From contig NZ_JBGTYM010000007.1 of NCBI RefSeq assembly GCF_044142105.1, positions 62,001 to 126,000 of the forward strand: a stretch of DNA of 64,000 nucleotides. Direction: 5' to 3'. How positions within the stretch are numbered: the first letter of the stretch is position 1; each line of letters opens with the position of its first letter. Made by a program: the position numbers and the translations under genes. The notes under the pieces were generated by a model. The model ran no database searches. It saw nothing but the letters and a program-made list of their open reading frames with translations, and was not told the origin of the DNA. Positions 42,050-50,834 of the stretch are shown one piece after another. The stretch comes from Pseudogemmobacter sp044142105. Its GTDB lineage: Bacteria; Pseudomonadota; Alphaproteobacteria; Rhodobacterales; Rhodobacteraceae.

Positions 42050-42924
42050 CCCTCGGCCAGCCGCCCGCCACCGGCCGACAGCAGCGAACACAGCTGGTCA
42101 AGCGCATCGAAACTGTCATAGCGGATCGTCAGCGCGCCGCCCTGGCCATGATGGTCGATGCTGACCTTCATGCCCAGCTGCGCCGAAAGATCGGCCTCCA
42201 GCGCACGGGTATCGGCGTCCTTCTCGGCGCTTTTCGGCGCCCGGGCCGGACGATCGCGCGCATCCGACGACTCGCGCATCAGCTTTTCGGTCTCCCGCAC
42301 CGAAAGCCCGCGCAATGCGACCGTGCGCGCCAGGGACACAGCATCCGGCGCCCCGATCATCGCTCGGGCATGGCCGGCCGAAAGCGCGCCTTCGCGCACC
42401 ATGAGCTGAACTTCCTCGGGAAGATTGAGCAAACGCAACAGGTTGGCCACATGGCTGCGGCTTTTCGACAGGGCTTCGGCAACCTTTTCCTGCGTATGGC
42501 CGAAACGGTCGATCAGCGCCTTCAGCCCAAGCGCTTCTTCGATCGCGTTCAGATCTTCGCGCTGGATGTTCTCGATGATCGCGACTTCCAGAACTTCGGT
42601 ATCGTCCAGATCGCGGATCACCACCGGCACATCATGCAATTGCGCCAGTTGCGCCGCGCGCCAACGCCGTTCGCCCGCGACGATTTCATAGGCGTCGCCC
42701 TGGGGCCGCACGACGAGCGGCTGGATCACACCCTTCTGACGCAGCGATTCCGCCAACGCCTGAAGCGCGTCGCTGTCAAAATCCTTGCGCGGCTGATGCG
42801 GGTTTGGCCGCAGCTTCTCAACCGGCAGGCGCGTATCGGCGCGACGCGGCCCTTCGCTTTCGGGGCGCAGATTCACATCCGACATCAAAGCCGAAAGCCC
42901 CCGGCCCAAGCCCTTGCGTTCCAT
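42046..42924 (-). CDS. parB: Chromosome partitioning protein ParB
   Basis: ParB binds parS and spreads on DNA as a CTP-dependent clamp. The 292-residue protein starts MERKGLGRGLSALM. It has the N-terminal CTPase part with QPLVVRPQGDAYEIVAGERRWRAA (in part, GERRWRA box, about 80-100), the helix-turn-helix with SRSHVANLLRLLNLPEEV (about 150), and a C-terminal dimer domain. Two exact parS sites lie nearby. It is 36 bp after parA, with GAGAGGGG before the ATG. Confidence 0.95.
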   Translation of the reverse strand: MERKGLGRGLSALMSDVNLRPESEGPRRADTRLPVEKLRPNPHQPRKDFDSDALQALAESLRQKGVIQPLVVRPQGDAYEIVAGERRWRAAQLAQLHDVPVVIRDLDDTEVLEVAIIENIQREDLNAIEEALGLKALIDRFGHTQEKVAEALSKSRSHVANLLRLLNLPEEVQLMVREGALSAGHARAMIGAPDAVSLARTVALRGLSVRETEKLMRESSDARDRPARAPKSAEKDADTRALEADLSAQLGMKVSIDHHGQGGALTIRYDSFDALDQLCSLLSAGGGRLAEG

Positions 42925-42960
42925 CCCTGCCCCTCTCGATTCGTCTCTGTTATTGACTAA

Positions 42961-43779
42961 TCAGCGCTTCAGCCGCGCGCCGATCTCATTCGCCAGTGCC
43001 CGATAGGCCTCGGCCCCTTTGGAGGCCGTATCATATTCCGTGACCGGCAGCGCATGCGAAGGCGCTTCGGACAGGCGCACATTGCGCGGAATCACGGTGT
43101 GGAACACCATGTCGCCCAGGTTTTCACGCGCATCGGCCTCGACCTGCTGGGCAAGGTTGTTGCGGCCATCATACATGGTCAGCAGAACACCTTCGATCCG
43201 CAGATCCGGGTTGGCGCTGCGGCGCACGTCGCGCACGGTCAGAAGAAGCTGCGACAAGCCCTCCAGAGCGAAAAATTCGGCCTGCAAGGGCACGAGCACG
43301 GCATGCGAGGCGACGAGCGCATTGACCGTGAGCAGGCTGAGCGAGGGCGGGCAGTCGATCAGTACCACATCAAAGGCGCGGGCGTCGAAATCGGGGTGGC
43401 GCAGCGCGTCATGCAGCAGGAAACTGCGTTTTTCATTGGCGACAAGGTCGATATCTGCCGAGGCAAGATCGGAATTTGCCGGGCAAATCCAAAGGTTAGC
43501 CACCGAAGTCGGCCGGATGATCGCGTCGGGCTGGCCATCGGACAGAATAAGGTCATAGGTGGTCAGCTGACGCTCGGCGGGGGCCACGCCCAGCCCGGTC
43601 GAGGCATTGCCCTGCGGATCAAGGTCGATGAGCAGCACGCGAAACCCCTGCTCGGCCAGCGCCGCGGCCAGGTTTATGGCGGTCGTGGTCTTGCCAACAC
43701 CGCCCTTCTGATTGGCCACGGCGATGACATGCGCGGGGCGCGCGGGTTCGGGCTTCAGCAGGGGCTCAGTCGCCGGCAC
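42961..43779 (-). CDS. parA: Chromosome partitioning ATPase ParA (Soj)
   Basis: The 272-residue Walker-type ATPase moves origin regions together with ParB. It has the deviant Walker A KGGVGKTTTAINLAAALAEQG (in part, about residues 25-35), the LLIDLDPQGNASTGLG switch, and VVLIDCPPSLSLLTVNAL (about 130). An N-terminal tail of about 15 residues precedes the fold. It overlaps the rsmG stop by 14 bp and is followed by parB, so rsmG-parA-parB make up the end of the mnmE-mnmG-rsmG-parA-parB operon. Confidence 0.95.
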   Translation of the reverse strand: MPATEPLLKPEPARPAHVIAVANQKGGVGKTTTAINLAAALAEQGFRVLLIDLDPQGNASTGLGVAPAERQLTTYDLILSDGQPDAIIRPTSVANLWICPANSDLASADIDLVANEKRSFLLHDALRHPDFDARAFDVVLIDCPPSLSLLTVNALVASHAVLVPLQAEFFALEGLSQLLLTVRDVRRSANPDLRIEGVLLTMYDGRNNLAQQVEADARENLGDMVFHTVIPRNVRLSEAPSHALPVTEYDTASKGAEAYRALANEIGARLKR

Positions 43780-44389
43780 GGGAGAGGTTCCTGATCACAA
43801 GAAGGGCTGCTCCCTTATGCCCCGGATCGTCGCGCGCCTCCAGTTCGAAGCGCCAGATTTTGCGGGCAGCGCTGCATTCTGCCACATGATTTTCGCCCTT
43901 CGGGAAAAGCGCATAGCCGCCGGGCAGAAGATGGCGATGGGCGAAGCCGCACAGGGTTTCCAACGGCGCAAGCGCCCGCGCAGAGACGATTCCCGCCCCC
44001 AAAGGCGCGAGAATTTCGGCCCGCTCGCTGCGCACATCGACCGCAAGGCCCAGCTGTCGCGCGGCTTCGCGCAGGAACGTGGCTTTGCGCTGGTCCGATT
44101 CGACCAGCACCATGCGGGTTGCCGCGCCGCGATCGGCCAGAATCACCGCAACCACCAGACCGGGAAAGCCGCCCCCCGCCCCCAGATCGGCCCAGAGCGC
44201 CGGCGGCGCGTCGACGGCCTGCAGCAGCCGCGCCGAATCTTCGATATGGCGCGACCACAGCTCGGGCAGCGTCGACTTTGAAACCAGATTGATACGCTGG
44301 GTCCATTTCTCGACCAAAGCCGCGAAAAGGCGCAGCTTTTCAAGCCCTTCAGGCGTGGTGCCCAGGCTCTTCCACAGATCCTGATCCAC
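43766..44389 (-). CDS. rsmG: 16S rRNA (guanine527-N7) methyltransferase RsmG
   Basis: RsmG (GidB) uses SAM to methylate G527 of 16S rRNA. The 207-residue protein shows RINLVSKSTLPELWSRHIEDSARL (in part, about 34-55), the SAM-binding ADLGAGGGFPGLVVA, LVESDQRKATFLREA, and SARALAPLETLCGF. It begins immediately after the mnmG stop and runs into parA by 14 bp. The order mnmE, mnmG, rsmG, parA, parB is the classic origin-proximal group. Confidence 0.95.
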   Translation of the reverse strand: MDQDLWKSLGTTPEGLEKLRLFAALVEKWTQRINLVSKSTLPELWSRHIEDSARLLQAVDAPPALWADLGAGGGFPGLVVAVILADRGAATRMVLVESDQRKATFLREAARQLGLAVDVRSERAEILAPLGAGIVSARALAPLETLCGFAHRHLLPGGYALFPKGENHVAECSAARKIWRFELEARDDPGHKGAALLVIRNLSRAGD

Positions 44390-46261
44390 CTAGATCGCCC
44401 GCTGAACCGGCTGACGCTTGAGGCTGGCGATCAGAAGAAGGATCGCGGCGGGTGTCATCCCTTCGATCTGGCGCGCCTGATGCAGGTTTTCCGGGCGGCG
44501 ACGCTCCAGTTTCGCTGTCAGCTCGGCCGACAGGCCCGACAGGGCGCGGTAATCGAACCCTTGCGGGATCGCCATCGCCTCATGCTTGCGCAGATCCGCG
44601 GCATCGGCGGCCTGACGCTGGGCATATTGGGCATAAAGCGCCTCGATTTCCGCCTGTTGCAGGGTTTCGGCTACAGCTTCGGCCATTTCGGGCACCAAAG
44701 AGGCCAGGGTTTCGCGGGCGTAATCGGGCATCGCCATCAGGTCAAAGACCGGGCGGCGCAACCCGTCCTGGCTGACGGCGATGCCATGCGCGGCAAGCTC
44801 TTTCGGCGTGAAACTGCGGGATTTCAGCGCTCCGATCAGCCCGTCCAGCGCGACAAGCTTCTCCCCAAAGGCGCGGGCGCGGGTTTCCTTGACCAGGCCC
44901 ACCTCGAGCCCCATCGGTGTCAGGCGCTGATCGGCATTGTCCGCGCGCAGCGAAAGCCGGTACTCGGCGCGCGACGTGAACATCCGGTAAGGCTCGGTCA
45001 CGCCGCGCGTGGTCAGATCGTCGATCATCACGCCCAGATAGCTGTCGCTGCGCGAGAAGACCCGCCCGTCCTGCCCGCGCGCCAATAAGGCGGCGTTCAT
45101 TCCGGCGACAAGACCCTGGGCGGCGGCCTCTTCATAGCCGGTGGTGCCGTTGATCTGCCCCGCCAGGAACAGGCCGGACAGCGCCTTCAGTTCCAGCGTG
45201 GCCTTCAGCCCGCGCGGGTCGAGGTAATCATATTCGATGGCATAGCCCGGCTGCGTGATGACGGCGCATTCCAGACCCGCGATGGTGCGGACATAGGCCT
45301 CCTGCACTTCGGCGGGCAGCGAGGTGGAAATGCCATTCGGATAGACCGTATCGTCATCAAGCCCTTCTGGCTCAAGGAAAACCTGATGGCTGTCCTTGTC
45401 GGCGAAGCGCACGACCTTGTCTTCGATCGAGGGGCAATAGCGCGGCCCGACCCCTTCGATATGGCCGCCATACATGGCCGATCGACCCAGATTGTCGCGG
45501 ATGATCTGATGCGTCGCGTCGGACGTATGGGTGATGCCGCAAGAGATTTGCCGGGCAATCGGCTTGCGATTCAGAAAGGACAGCAGGACCGGATCGTCGT
45601 CGGCGGGCTGCATTTCCAGCCGCGCCCAGTCGATGGTCTTGCCGTCCAGCCGCGGCGGCGTACCGGTTTTCAGGCGCCCCGTGGTCAGGCCAAGGCCGCG
45701 GATCTGGTCGGCCAAAGCGACCGAGGGTTTGTCGCCCACCCGCCCGCCGGGACGTTTCTGATCGCCGACATGGATCAATCCGTTCAGGAATGTGCCCGTG
45801 GTCAGGACAACAGCCGCTGCCCGCAGTTCTGACCCATCGGCCAGGCGCAACCCGCGCACGGCATCTTGCTCAATGATCAGCTCGGCCGCTTCGCCTTCAA
45901 CGATTTCAAGGCCGTCTTGCGCGGCCAGCAAGCCCTGCACTGCCTGACGATAGAGCTTGCGATCGGCCTGCGTGCGCGGGCCTTGCACAGCAGGGCCTTT
46001 GCGGCGGTTCAGCAAACGGTACTGAATGCCCGCCATGTCGCCCGCCCGGCCCATGATGCCATCCAGCGCGTCGATTTCGCGCACAAGATGGCCCTTGCCC
46101 AGACCACCAATGGCCGGGTTGCAGGACATCACGCCAATCGTGTCGGCCCGCATGGTGACCAGCGCAGTAGCCGCGCCCATCCGGGCTGCAGCAGCGGCCG
46201 CATCAGCGCCGGCATGGCCGCCGCCCACGACGATGACGTCAAAATGTTTCACGTGAAACAC
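44390..46261 (-). CDS. mnmG: tRNA uridine 5-carboxymethylaminomethyl modification enzyme MnmG
   Basis: MnmG, an FAD enzyme, works with MnmE to modify wobble uridine 34 of tRNAs. The 623-residue protein has the FAD-binding FDVIVVGGGHAGADAA at the N-terminus, then SCNPAIGGLGKGHLVREIDAL (in part), and the C-terminal helical domain with YARETL. The GTG at 46261 makes the N-terminus MFHVKHFDV, like that of other MnmG proteins; a GTG at 46252 with GAGGG 8 bases upstream is also plausible. The first codons are a parS site. It is 2 bp from the mnmE stop. Confidence 0.95.
   Translation of the reverse strand: MFHVKHFDVIVVGGGHAGADAAAAAARMGAATALVTMRADTIGVMSCNPAIGGLGKGHLVREIDALDGIMGRAGDMAGIQYRLLNRRKGPAVQGPRTQADRKLYRQAVQGLLAAQDGLEIVEGEAAELIIEQDAVRGLRLADGSELRAAAVVLTTGTFLNGLIHVGDQKRPGGRVGDKPSVALADQIRGLGLTTGRLKTGTPPRLDGKTIDWARLEMQPADDDPVLLSFLNRKPIARQISCGITHTSDATHQIIRDNLGRSAMYGGHIEGVGPRYCPSIEDKVVRFADKDSHQVFLEPEGLDDDTVYPNGISTSLPAEVQEAYVRTIAGLECAVITQPGYAIEYDYLDPRGLKATLELKALSGLFLAGQINGTTGYEEAAAQGLVAGMNAALLARGQDGRVFSRSDSYLGVMIDDLTTRGVTEPYRMFTSRAEYRLSLRADNADQRLTPMGLEVGLVKETRARAFGEKLVALDGLIGALKSRSFTPKELAAHGIAVSQDGLRRPVFDLMAMPDYARETLASLVPEMAEAVAETLQQAEIEALYAQYAQRQAADAADLRKHEAMAIPQGFDYRALSGLSAELTAKLERRRPENLHQARQIEGMTPAAILLLIASLKRQPVQRAI
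46245..46260. other. parS centromere site (mnmG 5' end)
   Basis: A second exact TGTTTCACGTGAAACA, identical to the first, encodes codons 2-5 region (FHVK) of mnmG and lies about 2.9 kb from the candidate origin. Together with the site at 40878-40893 it defines the ParB-loading zone of the chromosome. Confidence 0.95.
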
Positions 46262-46263
46262 CC

Positions 46264-47538
46264 TCACTTCCCGATGCAAAAGCTGGCAAAGATTTCGCCC
46301 AGCAACTCGTCTACGTCCACGCGCCCGACCAAAGCGTCCAAAGCACGGATCGCGCGGCGCAATTCTTCAGCGGCGATTTCCGGCAAGGCTTTGCCAAGCC
46401 CCGCAAGAACAATCCGAATCGCCGCAGCGCCTTGCTCCAGCGCCAGCCGATGTCGTTCGCGCACCATGATACCAGCCCCCGCCACTTTATCCGAGAGGCT
46501 GCGCGAGATTTCGGCCAGAAGCGCATCGACCCCCGCCCCGGTCTTGCCCGAGACGGCCAGCCCCGCCCCACCGCCGAGATCGGCCTTGGCGGCCACGACC
46601 AAATCGCCGTCGCGCGGCGCAACAAGGCCGGGGTTGGGGCCAAGGAAGATGCGCACATCGGCGGCTTCGGCGCGGTTAACAGCGCGGCGGATACCCTCGC
46701 GTTCCACCGGATCGTCGCTGTCGCGCAGCCCGGCCGTATCCAGCAGCGTCACCGCCAGCCCGTCCAGGTCCATGCGAACTTCGATCACATCGCGCGTCGT
46801 GCCGGCGATTTCCGAGGTGATCGCGGCTTCCCGCCCCGCCAGGCGATTGAGAAGTGTAGATTTTCCGGCATTCGGTTCGCCGAGGATCGCCACTTCGAAC
46901 CCGTCGCGGATGCGTTCGGCCTGCGCCACGGCAGCGGCTTCGCGGTCGATTTCACCCAGCAAGCCCACAAGCAGCGCGCGGACTTCGGGCGTCACATCGA
47001 CCGGCACATCTTCATCGGCGAAATCGATCGTGGCTTCGATCAGGGCGGCCGCCCGCACCAGGCGCGCGCGCCAGTTGGAGACGCGATCGCCGATCTGGCC
47101 CGACAGCACGCGCAATGCCTGCTTGCGCTGCGCTTCGGTTTCCGCGTCGATCAGGTCGGCCAGGCCTTCGACTTGCGTCAGGTCGAGCACGCCATTGTCC
47201 AGCGCCCGGCGGGTGAATTCGCCCGCTTGGGCCAGACGCGACAGCCCGCTTTCGGCCAGCGCCCGCAGCAGCGCCTGGGCGACGGCCGGGCCGCCATGGA
47301 TGTGAAATTCGACCACGGCTTCGCCGGTAAAGCTGGCACCTTCCGCAAAGAAAACCACAAGGGATTGGTCGATCGCCTCGCCCCGCCACGAGATGTTGCG
47401 CAATGTCGCATGACGGGCCGGCGGGACCAGCCCGCACAGCGCCGCGCAAACCGCGCCCGCCTGCGGACCGGAAACCCTTACGACCGCAAGGCCCGCGCGG
47501 CCCCGCGCCGTGGCAAGCGCATGGATCGTGTCCGACAT
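46264..47538 (-). CDS. mnmE: tRNA modification GTPase MnmE
   Basis: MnmE partners MnmG in forming cmnm5U34 and hydrolyses GTP. The 424-residue protein has a formyl-THF-binding N-terminal domain (MSDTIHALATARGRAGLAVVR in part) and a helical domain. The inserted G domain has GEPNAGKSTLLNRLAG (about 215-230), TTRD and DTAGLRDS. The C-terminus ends CIGK, the required catalytic Cys motif. It is 32 bp after rho on the same strand and leads into mnmG. Confidence 0.96.
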   Translation of the reverse strand: MSDTIHALATARGRAGLAVVRVSGPQAGAVCAALCGLVPPARHATLRNISWRGEAIDQSLVVFFAEGASFTGEAVVEFHIHGGPAVAQALLRALAESGLSRLAQAGEFTRRALDNGVLDLTQVEGLADLIDAETEAQRKQALRVLSGQIGDRVSNWRARLVRAAALIEATIDFADEDVPVDVTPEVRALLVGLLGEIDREAAAVAQAERIRDGFEVAILGEPNAGKSTLLNRLAGREAAITSEIAGTTRDVIEVRMDLDGLAVTLLDTAGLRDSDDPVEREGIRRAVNRAEAADVRIFLGPNPGLVAPRDGDLVVAAKADLGGGAGLAVSGKTGAGVDALLAEISRSLSDKVAGAGIMVRERHRLALEQGAAAIRIVLAGLGKALPEIAAEELRRAIRALDALVGRVDVDELLGEIFASFCIGK

Positions 47539-47570
47539 GGCAAGGCATAGCCCCTAAGCTGTCGTCACCC

Positions 47571-48839
47571 TCAGGTGTTCATGGATTCGAAGAATTCGGC
47601 ATTGGACTTGGTCTGCTTCAACTTGCCGATCAGGAATTCGATGGCATCGGTGGTGCCCATCGGGTTCAGGATGCGGCGCAGAACATAGGTCTTTTGCAGA
47701 TCGGTCTTGTCGACCAGCAGGTCCTCTTTCCGCGTGCCGGACTTGAGAATGTCCATCGCCGGGAAGGTGCGCTTGTCGGCGACCTTGCGGTCGAGCACGA
47801 TTTCGCTGTTGCCGGTGCCCTTGAACTCTTCAAAGATCACTTCGTCCATGCGGCTGCCCGTATCGATCAGCGCCGTCGCGATGATGGTCAGCGAGCCGCC
47901 CTCTTCGATGTTCCGCGCAGCGCCGAAGAAGCGCTTGGGGCGCTGCAGCGCGTTCGCGTCGACACCGCCGGTCAGCACCTTGCCCGAAGACGGAACGACG
48001 GTGTTGAAGGCGCGGCCCAGGCGGGTGATCGAATCAAGCAGGATCACCACGTCGCGCTTGTGCTCGACCAGACGCTTGGCCTTCTCGATCACCATTTCGG
48101 CCACGGCGACGTGGCGGGTGGCGGGTTCGTCAAAGGTCGAGGAAACGACCTCGCCTTTCACGGACCGCTGCATATCGGTGACTTCCTCGGGACGTTCGTC
48201 GATCAGAAGCACGATCAGGTAGCATTCCGGGTGATTGGTCGCGATGGAATGGGCGATGTTCTGCAAGAGAACGGTCTTGCCGGTGCGCGGCGGCGCGACG
48301 ATCAGCCCGCGCTGGCCTTTGCCGATGGGGGCCACCAGATCGATGATCCGCGCGGAACGGTCGCGGATGGTCGGATCCTCGACTTCCATCTTCAGGCGCT
48401 CATCGGGGTAAAGCGGTGTGAGGTTGTCGAAATGGACCTTGTGCTTGGCCTTTTCGGGATCGTCGAAATTGATCTTCGTCGCTTTCACCAGGCTGAAATA
48501 GCGCTCGGTTTCCAGCGGAGCCTTGATCACGCCTTCGATGGAATCGCCGGTGCGCAGGCTGAACTGGCGGATCATCTCGGGGCTGACATAGATGTCGTCG
48601 GGGCCGGGCAGATAGTTGGCCTCGGGGCTGCGCAGGAAGCCGAAACCGTCCTGCAACACTTCCAGCACGCCATCGCCGCCGATTTCATAGCCTTCCTCGG
48701 CATGTTCCTTGAGGATCGAGAACATCATCTCGCCCTTGCGCATCGAGGGGGCGTTCTCGATCTCCCATTCTTCGGCCATGGCCAGAAGGTCGGCAGGCGT
48801 CTTGGCCTTGAGGTCGGAGAGGTTCAAGCGTTCGGTCAT
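47571..48839 (-). CDS. rho: Transcription termination factor Rho
   Basis: Rho is the hexameric RNA helicase that ends untranslated transcripts. The 422-residue protein has the N-terminal Rho domain (LNLSDLKAKTPADLLAMAEEW in part), the cold-shock RNA-binding domain with DGFGFLRSPEANYL, and the ATPase. The ATPase shows GKGQRGLIVAPPRTGKTVLLQ (in part, Walker A), VLLIDERPEEV and DSITRLGRA. The ATG at 48839 follows AGGGA; an upstream ATG at 48863 would add eight residues without homology. It is the last gene before the 556-bp origin region and is transcribed away from it. Confidence 0.97.
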   Translation of the reverse strand: MTERLNLSDLKAKTPADLLAMAEEWEIENAPSMRKGEMMFSILKEHAEEGYEIGGDGVLEVLQDGFGFLRSPEANYLPGPDDIYVSPEMIRQFSLRTGDSIEGVIKAPLETERYFSLVKATKINFDDPEKAKHKVHFDNLTPLYPDERLKMEVEDPTIRDRSARIIDLVAPIGKGQRGLIVAPPRTGKTVLLQNIAHSIATNHPECYLIVLLIDERPEEVTDMQRSVKGEVVSSTFDEPATRHVAVAEMVIEKAKRLVEHKRDVVILLDSITRLGRAFNTVVPSSGKVLTGGVDANALQRPKRFFGAARNIEEGGSLTIIATALIDTGSRMDEVIFEEFKGTGNSEIVLDRKVADKRTFPAMDILKSGTRKEDLLVDKTDLQKTYVLRRILNPMGTTDAIEFLIGKLKQTKSNAEFFESMNT

Positions 48840-48949
48840 GGAAAGTCCCTGGGGCCCGGCCACTGGCCACGGGCAGACAAGATGGGAATGGGAAGCGCAT
48901 GGATCGGACGACCCTGCTGAGCCGGGGAGATAAGCGGGCCCTGAACGAA

Positions 48950-49395
48950 AGTCAAGATTGCCCTTCCCCGCCCCCGTGTGGCCGGGGTTCTTCTTCTTTC
49001 TATAATTAAGAAAGAGTCTTTTTGTTGATTATGCAGGGGCCGGGGATAAGGGGATTGCCCCGGCCTCCCCAAACCTTGTCCCCGGCGGATCGGGCCGGGG
49101 ATAATCCGGGGATAAGCTTTGACAGGCGTGAATGTGGCAGTATTCAAATAGCGATATCAATACCTTGCCTCTTTCAGCCCTGGGGAAACAGTCCTGCACC
49201 CCCCTGGGGAAAGCCCGCCCCGCGCGTCCTTTTCCACAGTGACGGGAAAACCCGGCGCACAGGCGGATAACTGGCGCGGGGCTTGACACTTCTCCCCAGC
49301 CTGCCGCCTTCTGCCCGGTGCCGGGCGGCTTACCCAGACCCCGCCCCCAGCGCGCACCGCAAGAACAAAGCCGGATTGTCCACAGGCCCTTCCCC
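48950..49395. other. Candidate chromosomal replication origin (oriC)
   Basis: This is the only gene-free stretch over 300 bp (48840-49395). It holds an AT-rich tract at 48988-49035 (a likely DNA unwinding element) containing a GANTC site at 49014-49018. DnaA-box matches are TTTTCCACA at 49230-49238 and TTGTCCACA at 49376-49384. Further repeats are CGGGGATAA at 49041, 49096 and 49107 (the last two 11 bp apart), GGCGGATAA at 49262, and CTGGGGAAA at 49180 and 49204. rho is transcribed to the left and maf to the right, so genes diverge from it, and two parS sites are within 8.5 kb. All of this fits oriC in Rhodobacteraceae. Replication activity is inferred. Confidence 0.82.
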
Positions 49396-49998
49396 ATGAA
49401 TGTCTCGCCGCTCCTTCTCGCTTCCGCCTCGCAGACGCGCATCGACATGCTGCGTGCGGCGGGGCTGGAGATTCGCGCCGAGCCCGCGCGGATCGACGAG
49501 GATCAGGTCCGTCGCGCGCTTGAGGCCGAGGGCGCGCATAGCCGCGACGTTGCCGATGCCCTGGCCGAGATGAAGGCCGCGAAACTGTCGGATCGCTATC
49601 CCGAGACCCTGGTTCTGGGTGCCGATCAGGTGCTGGACCTGAAAGGCCAAATCTATGCCAAGCCGGAAAGCCCCGACGAAGCGCGCGACCAGTTGCGCGC
49701 GCTGCGCGGCCAGACCCACAAGCTCTTGTCGGCGGCGGTGCTCTATCAGGGTGGGAAGCCGCAATGGCGCCATGTCGGCGAGGCGCGGCTGACCATGCGC
49801 GATTTCTCGGACAGCTATCTTGAAGACTACCTGGCGCGGAACTGGGAAAGCATCCGTCACAGCGTCGGCGGATACCGGCTGGAAGAGGAAGGGGTGCGGC
49901 TGTTCTCCTCGATTTCGGGCGACCATTTCACCATCCTCGGCCTGCCGCTTCTGCCCCTCTTGTCCTATCTTGTCCAGCGAGGGATCATCGCCGCATGA
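49396..49998 (+). CDS. maf: Maf-family nucleotide pyrophosphatase
   Basis: Maf proteins hydrolyse modified or non-canonical nucleoside triphosphates. The 200-residue protein has the N-terminal LLLASASQTRIDML (substrate loop, residues 6-19), the AEMKAAKLS helix and the catalytic Asp in VLGADQVLDL (about residue 75). The C-terminal SVGGYRLEEEG and ISGDHFTILGLP motifs are also present. It is the first gene on the right side of the candidate origin and overlaps aroE by 4 bp. The ATG at 49396 lies 11 bases after a DnaA-box-like sequence, so its promoter must sit inside the origin region. Confidence 0.93.
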   Translation: MNVSPLLLASASQTRIDMLRAAGLEIRAEPARIDEDQVRRALEAEGAHSRDVADALAEMKAAKLSDRYPETLVLGADQVLDLKGQIYAKPESPDEARDQLRALRGQTHKLLSAAVLYQGGKPQWRHVGEARLTMRDFSDSYLEDYLARNWESIRHSVGGYRLEEEGVRLFSSISGDHFTILGLPLLPLLSYLVQRGIIAA

Positions 49999-50834
49999 CC
50001 GACCATCCCCGCATCCCGCTCGCCGGCGTTCTTGGCCATCCCGTCGCCCACAGCCGCAGCCCGGCGCTGCATGGCTATTGGTTGCGGCGCTATGGCCTGC
50101 AGGGCTTCTACATCCCGATGGATGTAGCCCCGCTGGATCTGGCCGAGGCAGTGCGCACCCTGCCAAAGCTGGGTTTCGTGGGCGTCAACGTGACGATCCC
50201 GCATAAGGAACCGATCCTTCAGATCGCCGATATCGTCACCGACCGGGCGGCGCTGATCGGGGCAGCGAACACGCTGATCTTTCGCAAGGATGGCAAGATC
50301 CATGCCGACAATACCGATGGCATGGGTTTCATCGCCAATCTGCGCCAGCACGCGCCGAACTGGCATCCGCCCGCAGGGCCTGCCGCCGTGCTGGGCGCGG
50401 GCGGGGCGGCGCGGGCGGTGGTTGCGGCACTCCTCGAGGCCGGGGTGCCGGAAATCCGCCTGTCCAACCGCACGCGGCCAAGGGCCGAGGCGCTACGATC
50501 GGATTTCGGCGCCAAGGTCGTGGTGCAGGATTGGGTGCAGTCGGGCGCGATGATGGAAGATTGCGCGACCGTGGTGAACACAACCTCGCTGGGCATGGTG
50601 GGCAAGCCGCCACTGCAAGTGCCGATGGATGCATTGTCTGCGGGCACTTTGGTGACCGACCTCGTCTATACGCCCTTGCAGACCCAATTCCTGATCGAGG
50701 CGGCGGCGCGCGGCTGCGTCACGGTCGATGGTCTGGGTATGCTGCTGCATCAGGCCGCGCCCGGCTTTGAACGCTGGTTCGGCCAGCGCCCGGATGTGGA
50801 TGAAGCGACCCGTCAGGCTGTTCTTTCGGCATGA
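49995..50834 (+). CDS. aroE: Shikimate 5-dehydrogenase
   Basis: AroE reduces 3-dehydroshikimate with NADPH in aromatic amino acid synthesis. The 279-residue protein shows the shikimate-binding LAGVLGHPVAHSRSP (about residues 9-23), the catalytic Lys in VNVTIPHKE, NTDGMGF, the NADP-binding VLGAGGAARAVVAALLEAG (in part), and SNRTRPRAEAL. These are all standard. It overlaps maf and coaE by 4 bp each. Confidence 0.95.
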   Translation: MTDHPRIPLAGVLGHPVAHSRSPALHGYWLRRYGLQGFYIPMDVAPLDLAEAVRTLPKLGFVGVNVTIPHKEPILQIADIVTDRAALIGAANTLIFRKDGKIHADNTDGMGFIANLRQHAPNWHPPAGPAAVLGAGGAARAVVAALLEAGVPEIRLSNRTRPRAEALRSDFGAKVVVQDWVQSGAMMEDCATVVNTTSLGMVGKPPLQVPMDALSAGTLVTDLVYTPLQTQFLIEAAARGCVTVDGLGMLLHQAAPGFERWFGQRPDVDEATRQAVLSA

